Of a DNA stretch of 64,000 nt, positions 10,694 to 19,277 are shown piece by piece. Source of the stretch: Flavobacterium sp. LMO8. Lineage in GTDB: Bacteria > Bacteroidota > Bacteroidia > Flavobacteriales > Flavobacteriaceae. The notes under the pieces were generated by a model. That model was not told the DNA's origin and ran no database searches. It worked only from the letters and a program-made list of their open reading frames with translations. Position 1 is the stretch's first letter; the number at the start of each line of letters is the position of its first letter. Made by a program: the position numbers and the translations under genes. Location of the stretch: NCBI RefSeq assembly GCF_009495755.1, contig NZ_WIBJ01000033.1, positions 85,067 to 149,066 on the forward strand, in the 5' to 3' direction.

Positions 10694-10834
10694 AAGCTAT
10701 TCCAGCTATCCATTTCAAGATTTTATTACTAATTCTTTTTTTGCAAGCACTAAAAAGAGCTTCTTAGGGCGCTTTTTTAGCACAACAAAAAATAGAATTC
10801 TTCAATAAAATGCTTTTCATTTCTATCTGGGCTA
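10693..10834. repeat. Dispersed intergenic repeat, GAAGCT...GGGCTA family (copy 1)
   Basis: This 142-bp noncoding stretch begins GAAGCTATTCCAGCTATCC, overlapping the last base of the upstream stop codon, and ends TTCTATCTGGGCTA. The second copy at 36905-36982 shares both ends but has a different, shorter middle. The middle contains GC-rich patches (AGCTTCTTAGGGCGC) unlike the surrounding AT-rich spacers. Confidence 0.7.
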
Positions 10835-10838
10835 AAAA

Positions 10839-10866
10839 CTAATTACATTTCACTAATTACATTTCA
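10839..10866. repeat. 14-bp direct tandem duplication upstream of guaB
   Basis: CTAATTACATTTCA occurs twice head to tail, immediately before the guaB promoter element. Confidence 0.85.
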
Positions 10867-10876
10867 CTTTTTTTCG

Positions 10877-10884
10877 TATATTTG
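10877..10884 (+). promoter_or_regulatory. -7 promoter element for guaB
   Basis: TATATTTG matches TAnnTTTG, 32 bp before the guaB start codon. The -33 region is occupied by the 14-bp duplication and has no TTG. Confidence 0.55.
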
Positions 10885-10916
10885 CACGCAATTTAACAAC
10901 AACTACAAATTGCACC

Positions 10917-12389
10917 ATGAAAGCACACACAACTAAAATCGTTGGCGAAGGTCTTACTTACGACGATGTTTTGCTTATTCCAAATTATTCAGAAATTTTA
11001 CCACGCGAAGTTAGTATTCAATCGAAGTTTTCGAGAAATATTACCTTGAATGTTCCTATCGTTTCCGCAGCAATGGATACGGTTACCGAAAGTTCTATGG
11101 CAATTGCTATGGCGCAAGAAGGTGGAATTGGCGTGTTACACAAAAACATGACGATTGAGCAACAAGCGGCGAAAGTTAAGAAAGTAAAACGTGCGGAAAG
11201 CGGTATGATTATCGACCCAGTAACGTTACCTTTAACAGCTACTGTGGGTGATGCGAAGATGGCAATGAAAGAATTTAGCATTGGCGGAATTCCAGTAGTA
11301 GATGAAAACGGAATTTTAAAAGGAATCGTAACAAATAGAGATTTACGTTTCGAAAAAGTAAATACGCGTTCGATTTTAGAAGTAATGACTTCTGAAAATT
11401 TAGTAACGGCTGCTCAAGGAACTACTTTACAAGAGGCAGAGGGAATTTTACAAGAGAACAAAATTGAAAAATTACCAGTAGTTGACAACAACAATAAATT
11501 AGTAGGTTTAATTACCTTTAGAGATATTACGAAATTAACGCAAAAACCAATTGCTAATAAAGATAGATTTGGTCGTTTACGTGTGGCTGCGGCTTTAGGA
11601 GTTACGGCTGATGCAGTAGAAAGAGCAACAGCTTTAGTAAATGCTGGAGTTGACGCGGTAATTATCGATACAGCTCACGGACATACAAAAGGTGTGGTTG
11701 ATGTATTGAAAGCAGTAAAAGCAAAATTCCCAGAATTAGATGTAGTAGTTGGAAACATTGCGACTCCAGAAGCGGCTTTATATTTAGCTCAAAACGGAGC
11801 TGATGCGGTGAAAGTAGGAATTGGTCCAGGTTCTATTTGTACGACGAGAGTTGTGGCAGGTGTTGGGTTTCCACAATTTTCAGCTGTTTTAGAGGTTGCT
11901 GCGGCGTTAAGAGGAACTGGAGTTCCAGTTATTGCAGATGGTGGAATTCGTTACACAGGAGATATTCCAAAGGCGATTGCAGCAGGAGCTGATTGTGTGA
12001 TGTTAGGTTCACTTTTAGCAGGAACAAAAGAATCACCAGGAGAAACTATTATTTTTGAAGGAAGAAAATTCAAATCGTACCGTGGAATGGGTTCTGTTGA
12101 AGCGATGCAAGAAGGTTCAAAAGACCGTTATTTCCAAGATGTAGAAGACGATGTGAAGAAATTAGTTCCAGAAGGAATTGTAGGTCGTGTACCTTACAAA
12201 GGAGAATTAAACGAAAGTATGCAACAATTCATTGGTGGTTTAAGAGCCGGAATGGGGTATTGTGGTGCAAAAGATATCGCAACATTACAAGAAACAGGAC
12301 GATTTGTAAGAATTACAGCAAGCGGCATTGGCGAAAGTCATCCACACAATGTAACGATTACAAAAGAAGCTCCGAATTATTCGAGATAG
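10917..12389 (+). CDS. guaB: IMP dehydrogenase
   Basis: GuaB converts IMP to XMP with NAD, the committed step of GMP synthesis. The protein has 490 residues. The catalytic TIM barrel is interrupted by two CBS domains (about 95-205; [19 protein letters not shown] marks the second), which bind nucleotides and control activity. The catalytic cysteine is C308 in GPGSICTTR, and the flap segment [10 protein letters not shown] with a following RYFQD is present. It is a single-gene unit with its own promoter element upstream and a strong terminator-like repeat downstream. Confidence 0.97.
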   Translation: MKAHTTKIVGEGLTYDDVLLIPNYSEILPREVSIQSKFSRNITLNVPIVSAAMDTVTESSMAIAMAQEGGIGVLHKNMTIEQQAAKVKKVKRAESGMIIDPVTLPLTATVGDAKMAMKEFSIGGIPVVDENGILKGIVTNRDLRFEKVNTRSILEVMTSENLVTAAQGTTLQEAEGILQENKIEKLPVVDNNNKLVGLITFRDITKLTQKPIANKDRFGRLRVAAALGVTADAVERATALVNAGVDAVIIDTAHGHTKGVVDVLKAVKAKFPELDVVVGNIATPEAALYLAQNGADAVKVGIGPGSICTTRVVAGVGFPQFSAVLEVAAALRGTGVPVIADGGIRYTGDIPKAIAAGADCVMLGSLLAGTKESPGETIIFEGRKFKSYRGMGSVEAMQEGSKDRYFQDVEDDVKKLVPEGIVGRVPYKGELNESMQQFIGGLRAGMGYCGAKDIATLQETGRFVRITASGIGESHPHNVTITKEAPNYSR

Positions 12390-12398
12390 GTTTCAGTT

Positions 12399-12424
12399 TG
12401 CAGTCTCAGTCTCAGTCTCAGTCA
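12399..12424. repeat. Short CAGTCT hexamer tandem repeat
   Basis: About four copies of CAGTCT lie directly after the guaB stop codon. It is noncoding and marks the start of a repeat-rich spacer. Confidence 0.8.
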
Positions 12425-12472
12425 GCAGATAGCATTTTTCATTCCGAAGGAATCTCATGATATAGTTATTAC

Positions 12473-12511
12473 AAACCTGACAGGTTTCAAAAACCTGTCA
12501 GGTTTTTTGTT
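12473..12511 (+). terminator. Terminator / AACCTGACAGGTT repeat after guaB
   Basis: Two copies of the near-palindrome AACCTGWCAGGTT form a perfect 15-bp inverted repeat (12473-12487 and 12491-12505) with a 3-nt loop, followed by T residues. Confidence 0.85.
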
Positions 12512-12571
12512 TTATAAAAATTGGTTTAGTTTTTTTGAAAATATATTTCACAGATTTTCTTAGAATGAATT

Positions 12572-12587
12572 GTCCCCTTGAGGGGAC
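12572..12587. repeat. Small palindromic repeat GTCCCC-TTGA-GGGGAC
   Basis: A perfect 6-bp inverted repeat with a 4-nt loop, followed by TTTAGGGGTG. The high GC content is unlike the surrounding sequence. I recall similar sequences as frequent intergenic repeats of flavobacteria; only one copy is present here. Confidence 0.6.
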
Positions 12588-12631
12588 TTTAGGGGTGTAA
12601 GAATGTTGATAATTACAAAATTGGTGTTTAA

Positions 12632-13144
12632 TTACTTCGCACCAAACAACTGCACCACATAAATTTTCTTATTTTCCGAATCTATGCTAAAACCAATTTC
12701 CGTGAAAGTATATTTCGGATTTATCATGTTTTTCAGATGGTTCGGAGATTTTTTCCAGAGTTGAAAGATTTTTAGGGCTAAAGCGTCTAAATCTTCATTG
12801 GAATAGATTTGATTTTTAATTCCAGTAAACAAAAGATTTTCACCAACTAATTCAAATGCATTTCCACCATAAAAATACACGCGATCTTTTGGGTTTATTT
12901 TCTTTGAATTCGTTTGTTTGTGCGTTAAGGTTTGCACTTTTGCAATGTGTTTTGCGTGGTCATCCGCGGCTTTCAATAAAAAAGCATCAAAAGTCAAAGA
13001 TGGACTAGCAACCGATTTTCGTTCTTCATTGACCAACTTTAGTATTTTTGTTTTAAGTTGGGTTAAATCAATCGTAGCTTCCTTTTGTTGTGAAAATATT
13101 ACAACAGAAAAAATCAGCGAACAAAAAAGAAAAAATCTATTCAT
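12632..13144 (-). CDS. Secreted CAP (SCP/PR1-like) domain protein
   Basis: This 170-residue protein starts with a signal peptide (cleavage near residue 19, after FS-Q) and contains a CAP domain. The family is seen in LVNEERKSVASPSLTFDAFLLKAADDHAKHIA, the GENL segment, and LWKKSPNHLKNMINPKYTFTEIGFS, which corresponds to the conserved W-x-S-xxH-xxNll region. CAP proteins act outside the cytoplasm; bacterial functions are poorly known. The ATG at 13144 starts the signal peptide; an upstream start would bury it. Confidence 0.88.
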   Translation of the reverse strand: MNRFFLFCSLIFSVVIFSQQKEATIDLTQLKTKILKLVNEERKSVASPSLTFDAFLLKAADDHAKHIAKVQTLTHKQTNSKKINPKDRVYFYGGNAFELVGENLLFTGIKNQIYSNEDLDALALKIFQLWKKSPNHLKNMINPKYTFTEIGFSIDSENKKIYVVQLFGAK

Positions 13145-13250
13145 AATCTTGTATTTATTGAACTTGAAATCCAACATTCATGCCAATTTTTTTAAAAAAG
13201 AATAACCTAAACTACTTTCTGCGACTGAAAACCGAGACTGTTTACTAAAA

Positions 13251-15488
13251 TTAGTTCTTCAAAAACTCGTTAATTTTCTTCTTATTTCCAGCAATCCACA
13301 AAATATCATCCGATTCTAATATCAAATGTGATTCTGGATTTAGAATGCGTTTTCCGTTGCGTTCAATTCCTACGATAATGCCGTGTGTTTTTTCTCTAAT
13401 TTGCGATTCACGAATGGTTTTTCCAATGCAAACACGGTTTTTAAGTTCCAATTGTTGCAAAATGATGTCTTCTTCTTCGAAGATTTCGGCGGCGTCAAAT
13501 TCGTTTTTATCCAAATATTTCTTGAATTCTTTTACTTGTTCATCAGTACCAATAACATGTATTTCGTCATTAGGGAAAAGTCGTTCGTTTCGCATTGGTA
13601 TATTGATGCTGAAATCTCCTCTTTTAATTAAAGCAATGTTAATACCAAATTGTTCTCTAATTTTCAGTTCTTCCAATGTTTTCCCTACCAAATTGGATTC
13701 GTGTGCAATAGAAAATTCAGCCATGTGACCATCCCAAGGAGATAGTACATTTTGTCTTTTATTTTGTTTATTGGTTTCTCTATCGTTAAAATTGCTTAAG
13801 AAATGCTTCTCGATTTTGTTATATAATGCATGGAGTTTTTTTGGAAATAAAACATAAACTACAATAGAAATAATCAATGCAATAAAAGCAACACCTGGCG
13901 AAAAGAAAGTATTTAATATAAATCCAATATAGAACAAACTCAAAATGATTCTGAAAAATACCAAAACTACAATTGGACCACGATATTTACGAACTTCCAA
14001 TAACGATTGTACTTCTTTTACAGCTACTCTTCGCAAAGAAAGTGCCCAAAGAAAGGGTGATAAGATGATTACGGTAATAATAGCTGCAATTGCATTTCCA
14101 AAGCGTGAACTTTCTACCAATGGTAAAATATAACGTGAAGAAAGAATAATAACCGCCACAATAATAATGGAGTGAATAATTACTTGTGCTAAATACGCTC
14201 GTAACACAATTTGCCAAGTACTTACTGATTTAATGGCATCTGTATTAGCACTATAACGCTCAATGTTTTTTACCCATTTCCTTGGCAATCGTTTCTCTAA
14301 AAACTCAGCAAATGGAGTTGAAAGTTTCACCATAAAAGGTGTTGTAAAGGTTGTAACCGCTGAAACAGCAACAATTATTGGATATAAGAAATCGCTAGTA
14401 ACTTTTAATGTCATTCCCAATGTGGCTATGATGAATGAAAACTCACCAATTTGCGACAAACTCATTCCTGTTTGCACTGATTGTTTTAAAGGCTGGCCAG
14501 AAATTAGTGTTCCAATAGTTGAACTAACTGATTGCCCAATTATAACCACAAAAGTTAATAAAGCTACTGGAAACGCATATTCAATTAAAGTATCGGGATT
14601 AATAAGCATACCAACCGATACAAAGAAAACAGCACCAAATAGATCTTTAACTGGTTTTACTAAATGTTCAATATGTTCTGCTTGCGTGGTTTCTGCAATG
14701 ATGGAACCCATGATAAAAGCTCCAAGAGCAGGCGAGAAGCCCACATTGGCTGCAAAAATCACCATTAACAAGCATAAAGCTAATGAAACAATTAACATCA
14801 TTTCATCAGTTAATAAATGTTTGGCACGTTTTAGAAATGTAGGAATGAAGAATATTCCTGCTACAAACCAAATTGTTAAGAAGAAAACCAGTTTCAATAC
14901 CGATTGAAACAATTCGCCACCTGAAAATTGTTGGGTTACTGCTACAGTTGATAATAAAACCATCATTAAAATGGCCATGATATCTTGAACAATTAGTGCT
15001 CCAATAACGTTTCCGGTAAATTTTTGTGCTTTTACGCCTAAATCTTCAAAAGTTTTTAGAATAATCGTAGTCGATGAAATAGATAAAATTACTCCTAAGA
15101 AAATACTATTCATTTTTCCCCAATCCATCCACTGACCCACAAGATAACCGAGAGTTATCATGGTAATGATTTGTGTTAAAGCTGTGATTGAAGCGGTTCC
15201 ACCCACTTTCATTAGTTTTTTGAAACTAAATTCGAGACCCAAACTGAATAAAAGGAAGATTACACCAATTTCTGCCCAAACGGTAATACTATTTGTGTCT
15301 TTTACCGTTGGTAAAAAATCAAAATGATTTCCTGCCAAAAAACCCGCAACCAAATAACCCAAAACAAGCGGTTGCTTCAAAAGACGGAAAAGGAATACGG
15401 CAATAGCTGCAGTGACTAAAATTAATCCTAAATCACTAATTAAATCTGGAATATGAACCGATGTAGACGTGGCGGACAAGAATAGCAT
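13251..15488 (-). CDS. Monovalent cation:proton antiporter (CPA2/KefB-like) with two RCK_C domains
   Basis: This 745-residue inner-membrane protein has a 12-13 helix Na+/H+ exchanger-like domain (about 15-400; LLFSLGLEFSF, SISSTTIILKTFEDLG and the acidic VQDIMA are typical of CPA2), further hydrophobic helices to about 560, then two tandem TrkA-C/RCK-C ligand-binding domains (about 595-660 and 668-745). The usual nucleotide-binding TrkA-N domain is missing, so regulation by NAD is not expected; RCK-C domains in other systems bind small ligands such as cyclic di-AMP. It likely exports K+ or Na+ in exchange for protons. No ancillary gene is nearby. Confidence 0.9.
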   Translation of the reverse strand: MLFLSATSTSVHIPDLISDLGLILVTAAIAVFLFRLLKQPLVLGYLVAGFLAGNHFDFLPTVKDTNSITVWAEIGVIFLLFSLGLEFSFKKLMKVGGTASITALTQIITMITLGYLVGQWMDWGKMNSIFLGVILSISSTTIILKTFEDLGVKAQKFTGNVIGALIVQDIMAILMMVLLSTVAVTQQFSGGELFQSVLKLVFFLTIWFVAGIFFIPTFLKRAKHLLTDEMMLIVSLALCLLMVIFAANVGFSPALGAFIMGSIIAETTQAEHIEHLVKPVKDLFGAVFFVSVGMLINPDTLIEYAFPVALLTFVVIIGQSVSSTIGTLISGQPLKQSVQTGMSLSQIGEFSFIIATLGMTLKVTSDFLYPIIVAVSAVTTFTTPFMVKLSTPFAEFLEKRLPRKWVKNIERYSANTDAIKSVSTWQIVLRAYLAQVIIHSIIIVAVIILSSRYILPLVESSRFGNAIAAIITVIILSPFLWALSLRRVAVKEVQSLLEVRKYRGPIVVLVFFRIILSLFYIGFILNTFFSPGVAFIALIISIVVYVLFPKKLHALYNKIEKHFLSNFNDRETNKQNKRQNVLSPWDGHMAEFSIAHESNLVGKTLEELKIREQFGINIALIKRGDFSINIPMRNERLFPNDEIHVIGTDEQVKEFKKYLDKNEFDAAEIFEEEDIILQQLELKNRVCIGKTIRESQIREKTHGIIVGIERNGKRILNPESHLILESDDILWIAGNKKKINEFLKN

Positions 15489-15546
15489 GTTTTTTTGTTT
15501 TGGTTAAAATTAGTGAAAAATCTTACTCAAAACAAAGGGTAAAAAG

Positions 15547-15581
15547 AAAAATCTCGTTAAGTTTTAGTTAACGAGATTTTG
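15547..15581 (-). terminator. Terminator after the propeller protein gene
   Basis: A perfect stem AAAATCTCGTTAA/TTAACGAGATTTT with a short loop, followed on the minus strand by TTCTTTTT. Confidence 0.85.
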
Positions 15582-15603
15582 AAAAACAAAAAGAACGAAC
15601 CTT

Positions 15604-17067
15604 TTATAGTTTAATTAACTTAACAGATTCAGATTTTCCGTTTGAATTAATTTTAGCAATATATGTACCTGATGGTTGGCTACTAATGTCTAACTTAAAT
15701 TCATTTGAATTGATTTCTTTTGAAAGCACTTCCTGACCTAATAAATTGTATAATGAAATTATTTCAATAGTATCAGATGCCGAAAAATTCACAATATCTT
15801 TTGCGGGATTGGGATAAAATGAAATAGTGCTATTTTCAAAATCAGAAGTAGAAAGTGTCGTGTTTTGAAAAACGCGAATATGACCAGCATTACTTCCTGC
15901 ATCATCATTTCCTGTAGAACCAATAATTACTTTAGAGCCATCTTGAGAAATTGCTAATGCAAAAGCACTTAAATCGCTATTATTTGCACCAGAAATAGGG
16001 TTGTCTATAAGGGTCCAAGTTCCACCTTGGTTTTCATAAATATAAGCGCGACCTTTATTAAAACCATCTATACTATTAAATCTGGCTCCAACAGCTAAAA
16101 AATTTCCATTATTTGATAAACTTACTCTGCCACCAAATAAATCACCTGGATTTTCACCTACAAGAGTGTTACCTAATTGTGTCCAATTTCCATTAATTAA
16201 TTGATAAATTTTAACTTGATTTGAACTGAATGAACCTATGGCTAAAATAGTTCCTGAGTCTGATAAACTGACTGAACTTCCAAATTCATCATTTACAGCG
16301 GAGCCAGGAATTGTGCTACCAAGTTGCAGCCATTGATTATTAATAAATTGATACACTTTAACTCTTCCTATATCAGTTTGAGCTTGACTTCCTGGATTAC
16401 CAGTTTGACCAATAGCAAGTATATTTCCATCATCCGATATGCTTACACTAGTTCCAAACTTTATTATCGAACCATCTCCGTCAATATCAGCGCCCTTTTG
16501 TACCCAATTGTTATTTTGATTTTCAAAGACTTTTACCCTTCCTGCAAAAAACACTCCATTAACAGTTGTGTTGGGTATTCCAAAAGCTACAACAGAACCG
16601 TCAGCAGATAAATGAACTGATTTGCCTCCTTCAGCAGAAGAATTTTCACCATATAAATCTTGACCTACTTGAATCCATGCATTATTTACGTTTCTGAAAA
16701 CCCTAACTTGTCCAGATGTAAATCCTAAATCATTATTGAATGGTTCTCCAATAGCAACTATAGAACCATCATTAGATAAACTAACCGATTGTCCTGTTTG
16801 GTCACCACCTGTTTCACCATTAATATCGCCACCAATTTGAGACCAAACATTGTTAGAATATCCAAATACTCTTACTTGACCAGAACCATTTCCATTACTA
16901 TCACTTGAATTTGCACCAACAGCTATAATGTTTCCATTCGCAGAAATTGCAGTAGAATATCCGAATGCATCACCTGCAGCTTGTCCGTTGATTGAATTAC
17001 CAAGTTGAGTCCATTGTGCGGACGAAATGAATGAAGTAAATATTAATAAAAATGTAATTTTTTTCAT
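15604..17067 (-). CDS. Type IX-secreted seven-repeat beta-propeller protein
   Basis: This 487-residue protein has a Sec signal peptide (cleaved near residue 18). It then has seven repeats of roughly 55-60 residues, each opening W-x-Q-x-G and carrying S-x-S-x-(D/N)-G-x-(I/V)-(L/V)-A-(I/V)-G, which fits a seven-bladed FG-GAP-like propeller. A type A C-terminal sorting domain (about 415-487) follows, with FYPNPAKDIVNF and a GTYIAKI-like end, directing outer-membrane export by the type IX system. The product should therefore be cell-surface attached or released. The ligand is unknown. A lipoprotein gene lies just upstream on the same strand. Confidence 0.9.
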   Translation of the reverse strand: MKKITFLLIFTSFISSAQWTQLGNSINGQAAGDAFGYSTAISANGNIIAVGANSSDSNGNGSGQVRVFGYSNNVWSQIGGDINGETGGDQTGQSVSLSNDGSIVAIGEPFNNDLGFTSGQVRVFRNVNNAWIQVGQDLYGENSSAEGGKSVHLSADGSVVAFGIPNTTVNGVFFAGRVKVFENQNNNWVQKGADIDGDGSIIKFGTSVSISDDGNILAIGQTGNPGSQAQTDIGRVKVYQFINNQWLQLGSTIPGSAVNDEFGSSVSLSDSGTILAIGSFSSNQVKIYQLINGNWTQLGNTLVGENPGDLFGGRVSLSNNGNFLAVGARFNSIDGFNKGRAYIYENQGGTWTLIDNPISGANNSDLSAFALAISQDGSKVIIGSTGNDDAGSNAGHIRVFQNTTLSTSDFENSTISFYPNPAKDIVNFSASDTIEIISLYNLLGQEVLSKEINSNEFKLDISSQPSGTYIAKINSNGKSESVKLIKL

Positions 17068-17104
17068 AGTGTGTAGTTTTAATTTTCAATTTCATTTTTT
17101 TTAA

Positions 17105-17141
17105 ATAATAAGTAGTCTCAATAATTGAAACTACTTATTAT
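17105..17141. terminator. Hairpin after the small lipoprotein gene
   Basis: Perfect 12-bp inverted repeat ATAATAAGTAGT/ACTACTTATTAT with a 13-nt loop, between two minus-strand genes. No U tract on the minus strand, so it could be a processing or attenuating hairpin rather than a true terminator. Confidence 0.5.
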
Positions 17142-17154
17142 CAATTTACATTTT

Positions 17155-17541
17155 TTACTCATTACAATTGTTAATGTTGTAGCCTTCTCTGAATAGGGTA
17201 GTAGTTCCATTTTCAGAAACTAAATCTACAACATTACCATTACATTTGAAATTAGGAACTGATACCGATGAATTACCAAAAAACAAATCAATAACCAAAT
17301 TTTCTCCTTCGTATACCCAAGGATTAGGATTTGGAATTGCAGTTGTAACGTCGCCAAAAGTTCCATCAGAACTATAAATAGTATGTCTTTCTGTAGCTGT
17401 AAATTCATACATTACAGTTTCTTCAAAACCTACTAGATGCCATCTTCCAACTATTGTGTTTTCAATAGCAGGTTGCTGATCATCGTTATCACCTGAACAA
17501 CTAAATAAAATAATCGATAATAATAAAAAAATCTTTTTCAT
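17155..17541 (-). CDS. Lipocalin-like lipoprotein
   Basis: This is a 128-residue lipoprotein; the lipobox IILFSC places the modified cysteine at residue 15, followed by SGDNDD, an acidic spacer typical of surface-exposed Bacteroidota lipoproteins. The mature part opens with IVGRWHLVGFEE, the GxW-type start of lipocalin-like domains, and continues as a short beta-rich chain ending with two cysteines (C121-region NNCNE and FKCNGN) that might pair. The ligand is not known. It lies 87 bp upstream of the propeller gene, so both may act at the cell surface. Confidence 0.75.
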   Translation of the reverse strand: MKKIFLLLSIILFSCSGDNDDQQPAIENTIVGRWHLVGFEETVMYEFTATERHTIYSSDGTFGDVTTAIPNPNPWVYEGENLVIDLFFGNSSVSVPNFKCNGNVVDLVSENGTTTLFREGYNINNCNE

Positions 17542-17659
17542 AACATTTGTTTTTTTAAATTAATTACCCAAATTTCAGGAGTAATAATAAAAAAAACTTC
17601 ACGTGTAGTTGTGAAAATGAGTTTTTGGCTATGATATTATGGAAAAAGGGGTAAAAAAG

Positions 17660-19270
17660 TTATTTATTAGAAGCTTTAATAGCTTCCATTATAAGAGATA
17701 TTTTTTTGTATTTGGATTCTTTAATGTCAAAATAGAGATACATTCTTCTTAGTGAAGAACCAATTCCATCTACACTCATGAATGCTTTTTCTGCCAGTTC
17801 TTTGTTAGATATATCGGGTTCTTTTTGTAAAATGTTAAGTACATTCCAATCGGTATCGTTCAATTTTTTATTGATGAATACTTCTATTTTTTCTCTACTG
17901 AGTATAAAATCATTTGAATTCACCACAAGATTTGTAGTATCATTACTTTTAAGTTTTTCGATTTCTTGAAGTAATTCCTCTCTTTTTTTTCTGTTCTTTT
18001 TGATGTTTCTATTGTAGTAGAATATGATACAAGTTATTAATAGTATTGACCCGAGAATAATACCGTATGTTTTTTTTAGTTGTGCTAATTCAAGTTCTGC
18101 TTTTTCCTTTTTTATTTTTAGATCTTTTTCTTGTAGTATAGTATCAAATTCTTTTTTTATTACTTCTCGAATGAGTGTGATTTTATTTTTTTCTAATTGT
18201 ATACTATCTTTATAGATGGTATATTTTTGAAACATTTCTAAAGATTTTTTTGGATTGTTTTCAGCTTGATAACATTTATATAAAATATCGTATAACTCTT
18301 CTTTTAATTCTAAGTTTGCTTTTTTATCTAAATTTTTTAAAATATTTTCACCTTTATTTTTAGCAATATCACTATTTCCTTTTTTTAAATCGATTTGTGC
18401 GTGAATGATTTGACTTATAGTTATAAATTCAGATACATTTAGTTCTTTACTTAATACTAAACTTTTATCTGCATATTCAGCCGCCATTTTCAATTGATTC
18501 AAATCACGGTGAATTCGGGCTAAAGTAGTGTAACCATTTAATAAAAAGAACTTATCTTTTGTTTCTTCTAAAATTTCTATTGCCTTTTCATTGTATAGTT
18601 GTGCTTCCTTGAACTTTTTTAGTTCATAGTTAGTCCAACCAATATTTAAATAGATAACAGCAATGCTTCTTGGTGGGACATCTATATTTTTAATCGTTGT
18701 TAGCGCTTTTTGATAATAGGCTAAAGCTAAATCATAATTTTGTATGTATAAGTAAACATTACCAATGCTGCTTAGCATTCGCGATTCCCCATTTTTATCT
18801 TTTATTTTTTTATAGATTGTAAATGAATTAGAAAAATATTGTAACGCTTTTTTATAGTTTTTTTGGTTAGCATAAACATTACCAATATTACCTGTAATAT
18901 TAGCTTTTAATAGAGGGTTATTTAGTTTTATTGCAAATTTTTCTGCTTCTTTATAGTAATGCATTGATGTATCTAATTCACCTTTTAATCGGTAAATACC
19001 ACCTCTGTCATTTGCTACGTTGAAAAGCTCTTTTGTATTGTTTTTTTCTTTTGCTAATTTATAATAGTATTCAAGTACAATTAAAGTAGAATCGGGTTTT
19101 GCTTGATTATTTATTTTATAATATTCAGCCAAAGCATTAAATCTTGTAGAATCAGGATTTTTTTGGTTTTCCCATATAGCTTTTAAATCACTACTTTTAG
19201 TTTGAGCAATCAAACTAAAAGTAGTAAAAATAAAAAGAATAACTATTTTGATGAATCTATCGGTTTGCAT
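17660..19270 (-). CDS. Membrane-anchored TPR protein with C-terminal helix-turn-helix (LuxR-like)
   Basis: This 536-residue protein has an N-terminal signal or anchor, then about six tetratricopeptide repeats (about 60-320; for example GNIGNVYANQKNYKKALQYF), a coiled coil (about 350-398), one transmembrane helix (about 400-418), a second short coiled coil, and a C-terminal winged or LuxR-like HTH (about 460-530; DISNKELAEKAFMSVDGIG). The layout places the TPR part in the periplasm and the HTH in the cytoplasm, so it can couple an envelope signal to transcription. It starts 7 bp after purB ends and is probably co-transcribed. Its target is unknown. Confidence 0.82.
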   Translation of the reverse strand: MQTDRFIKIVILFIFTTFSLIAQTKSSDLKAIWENQKNPDSTRFNALAEYYKINNQAKPDSTLIVLEYYYKLAKEKNNTKELFNVANDRGGIYRLKGELDTSMHYYKEAEKFAIKLNNPLLKANITGNIGNVYANQKNYKKALQYFSNSFTIYKKIKDKNGESRMLSSIGNVYLYIQNYDLALAYYQKALTTIKNIDVPPRSIAVIYLNIGWTNYELKKFKEAQLYNEKAIEILEETKDKFFLLNGYTTLARIHRDLNQLKMAAEYADKSLVLSKELNVSEFITISQIIHAQIDLKKGNSDIAKNKGENILKNLDKKANLELKEELYDILYKCYQAENNPKKSLEMFQKYTIYKDSIQLEKNKITLIREVIKKEFDTILQEKDLKIKKEKAELELAQLKKTYGIILGSILLITCIIFYYNRNIKKNRKKREELLQEIEKLKSNDTTNLVVNSNDFILSREKIEVFINKKLNDTDWNVLNILQKEPDISNKELAEKAFMSVDGIGSSLRRMYLYFDIKESKYKKISLIMEAIKASNK

Positions 19271-19277
19271 ATATTTA

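Noticed and set aside
12260..12460. Short frame with SQSQSQSQS
   Set aside because: It overlaps the guaB end and the CAGTCT hexamers; the serine/glutamine repeats come from the hexamer, not from a gene.
13945..14907. Plus-strand open frames opposite the antiporter
   Set aside because: They lie within a well-supported minus-strand membrane protein and have no recognisable domains or start context.
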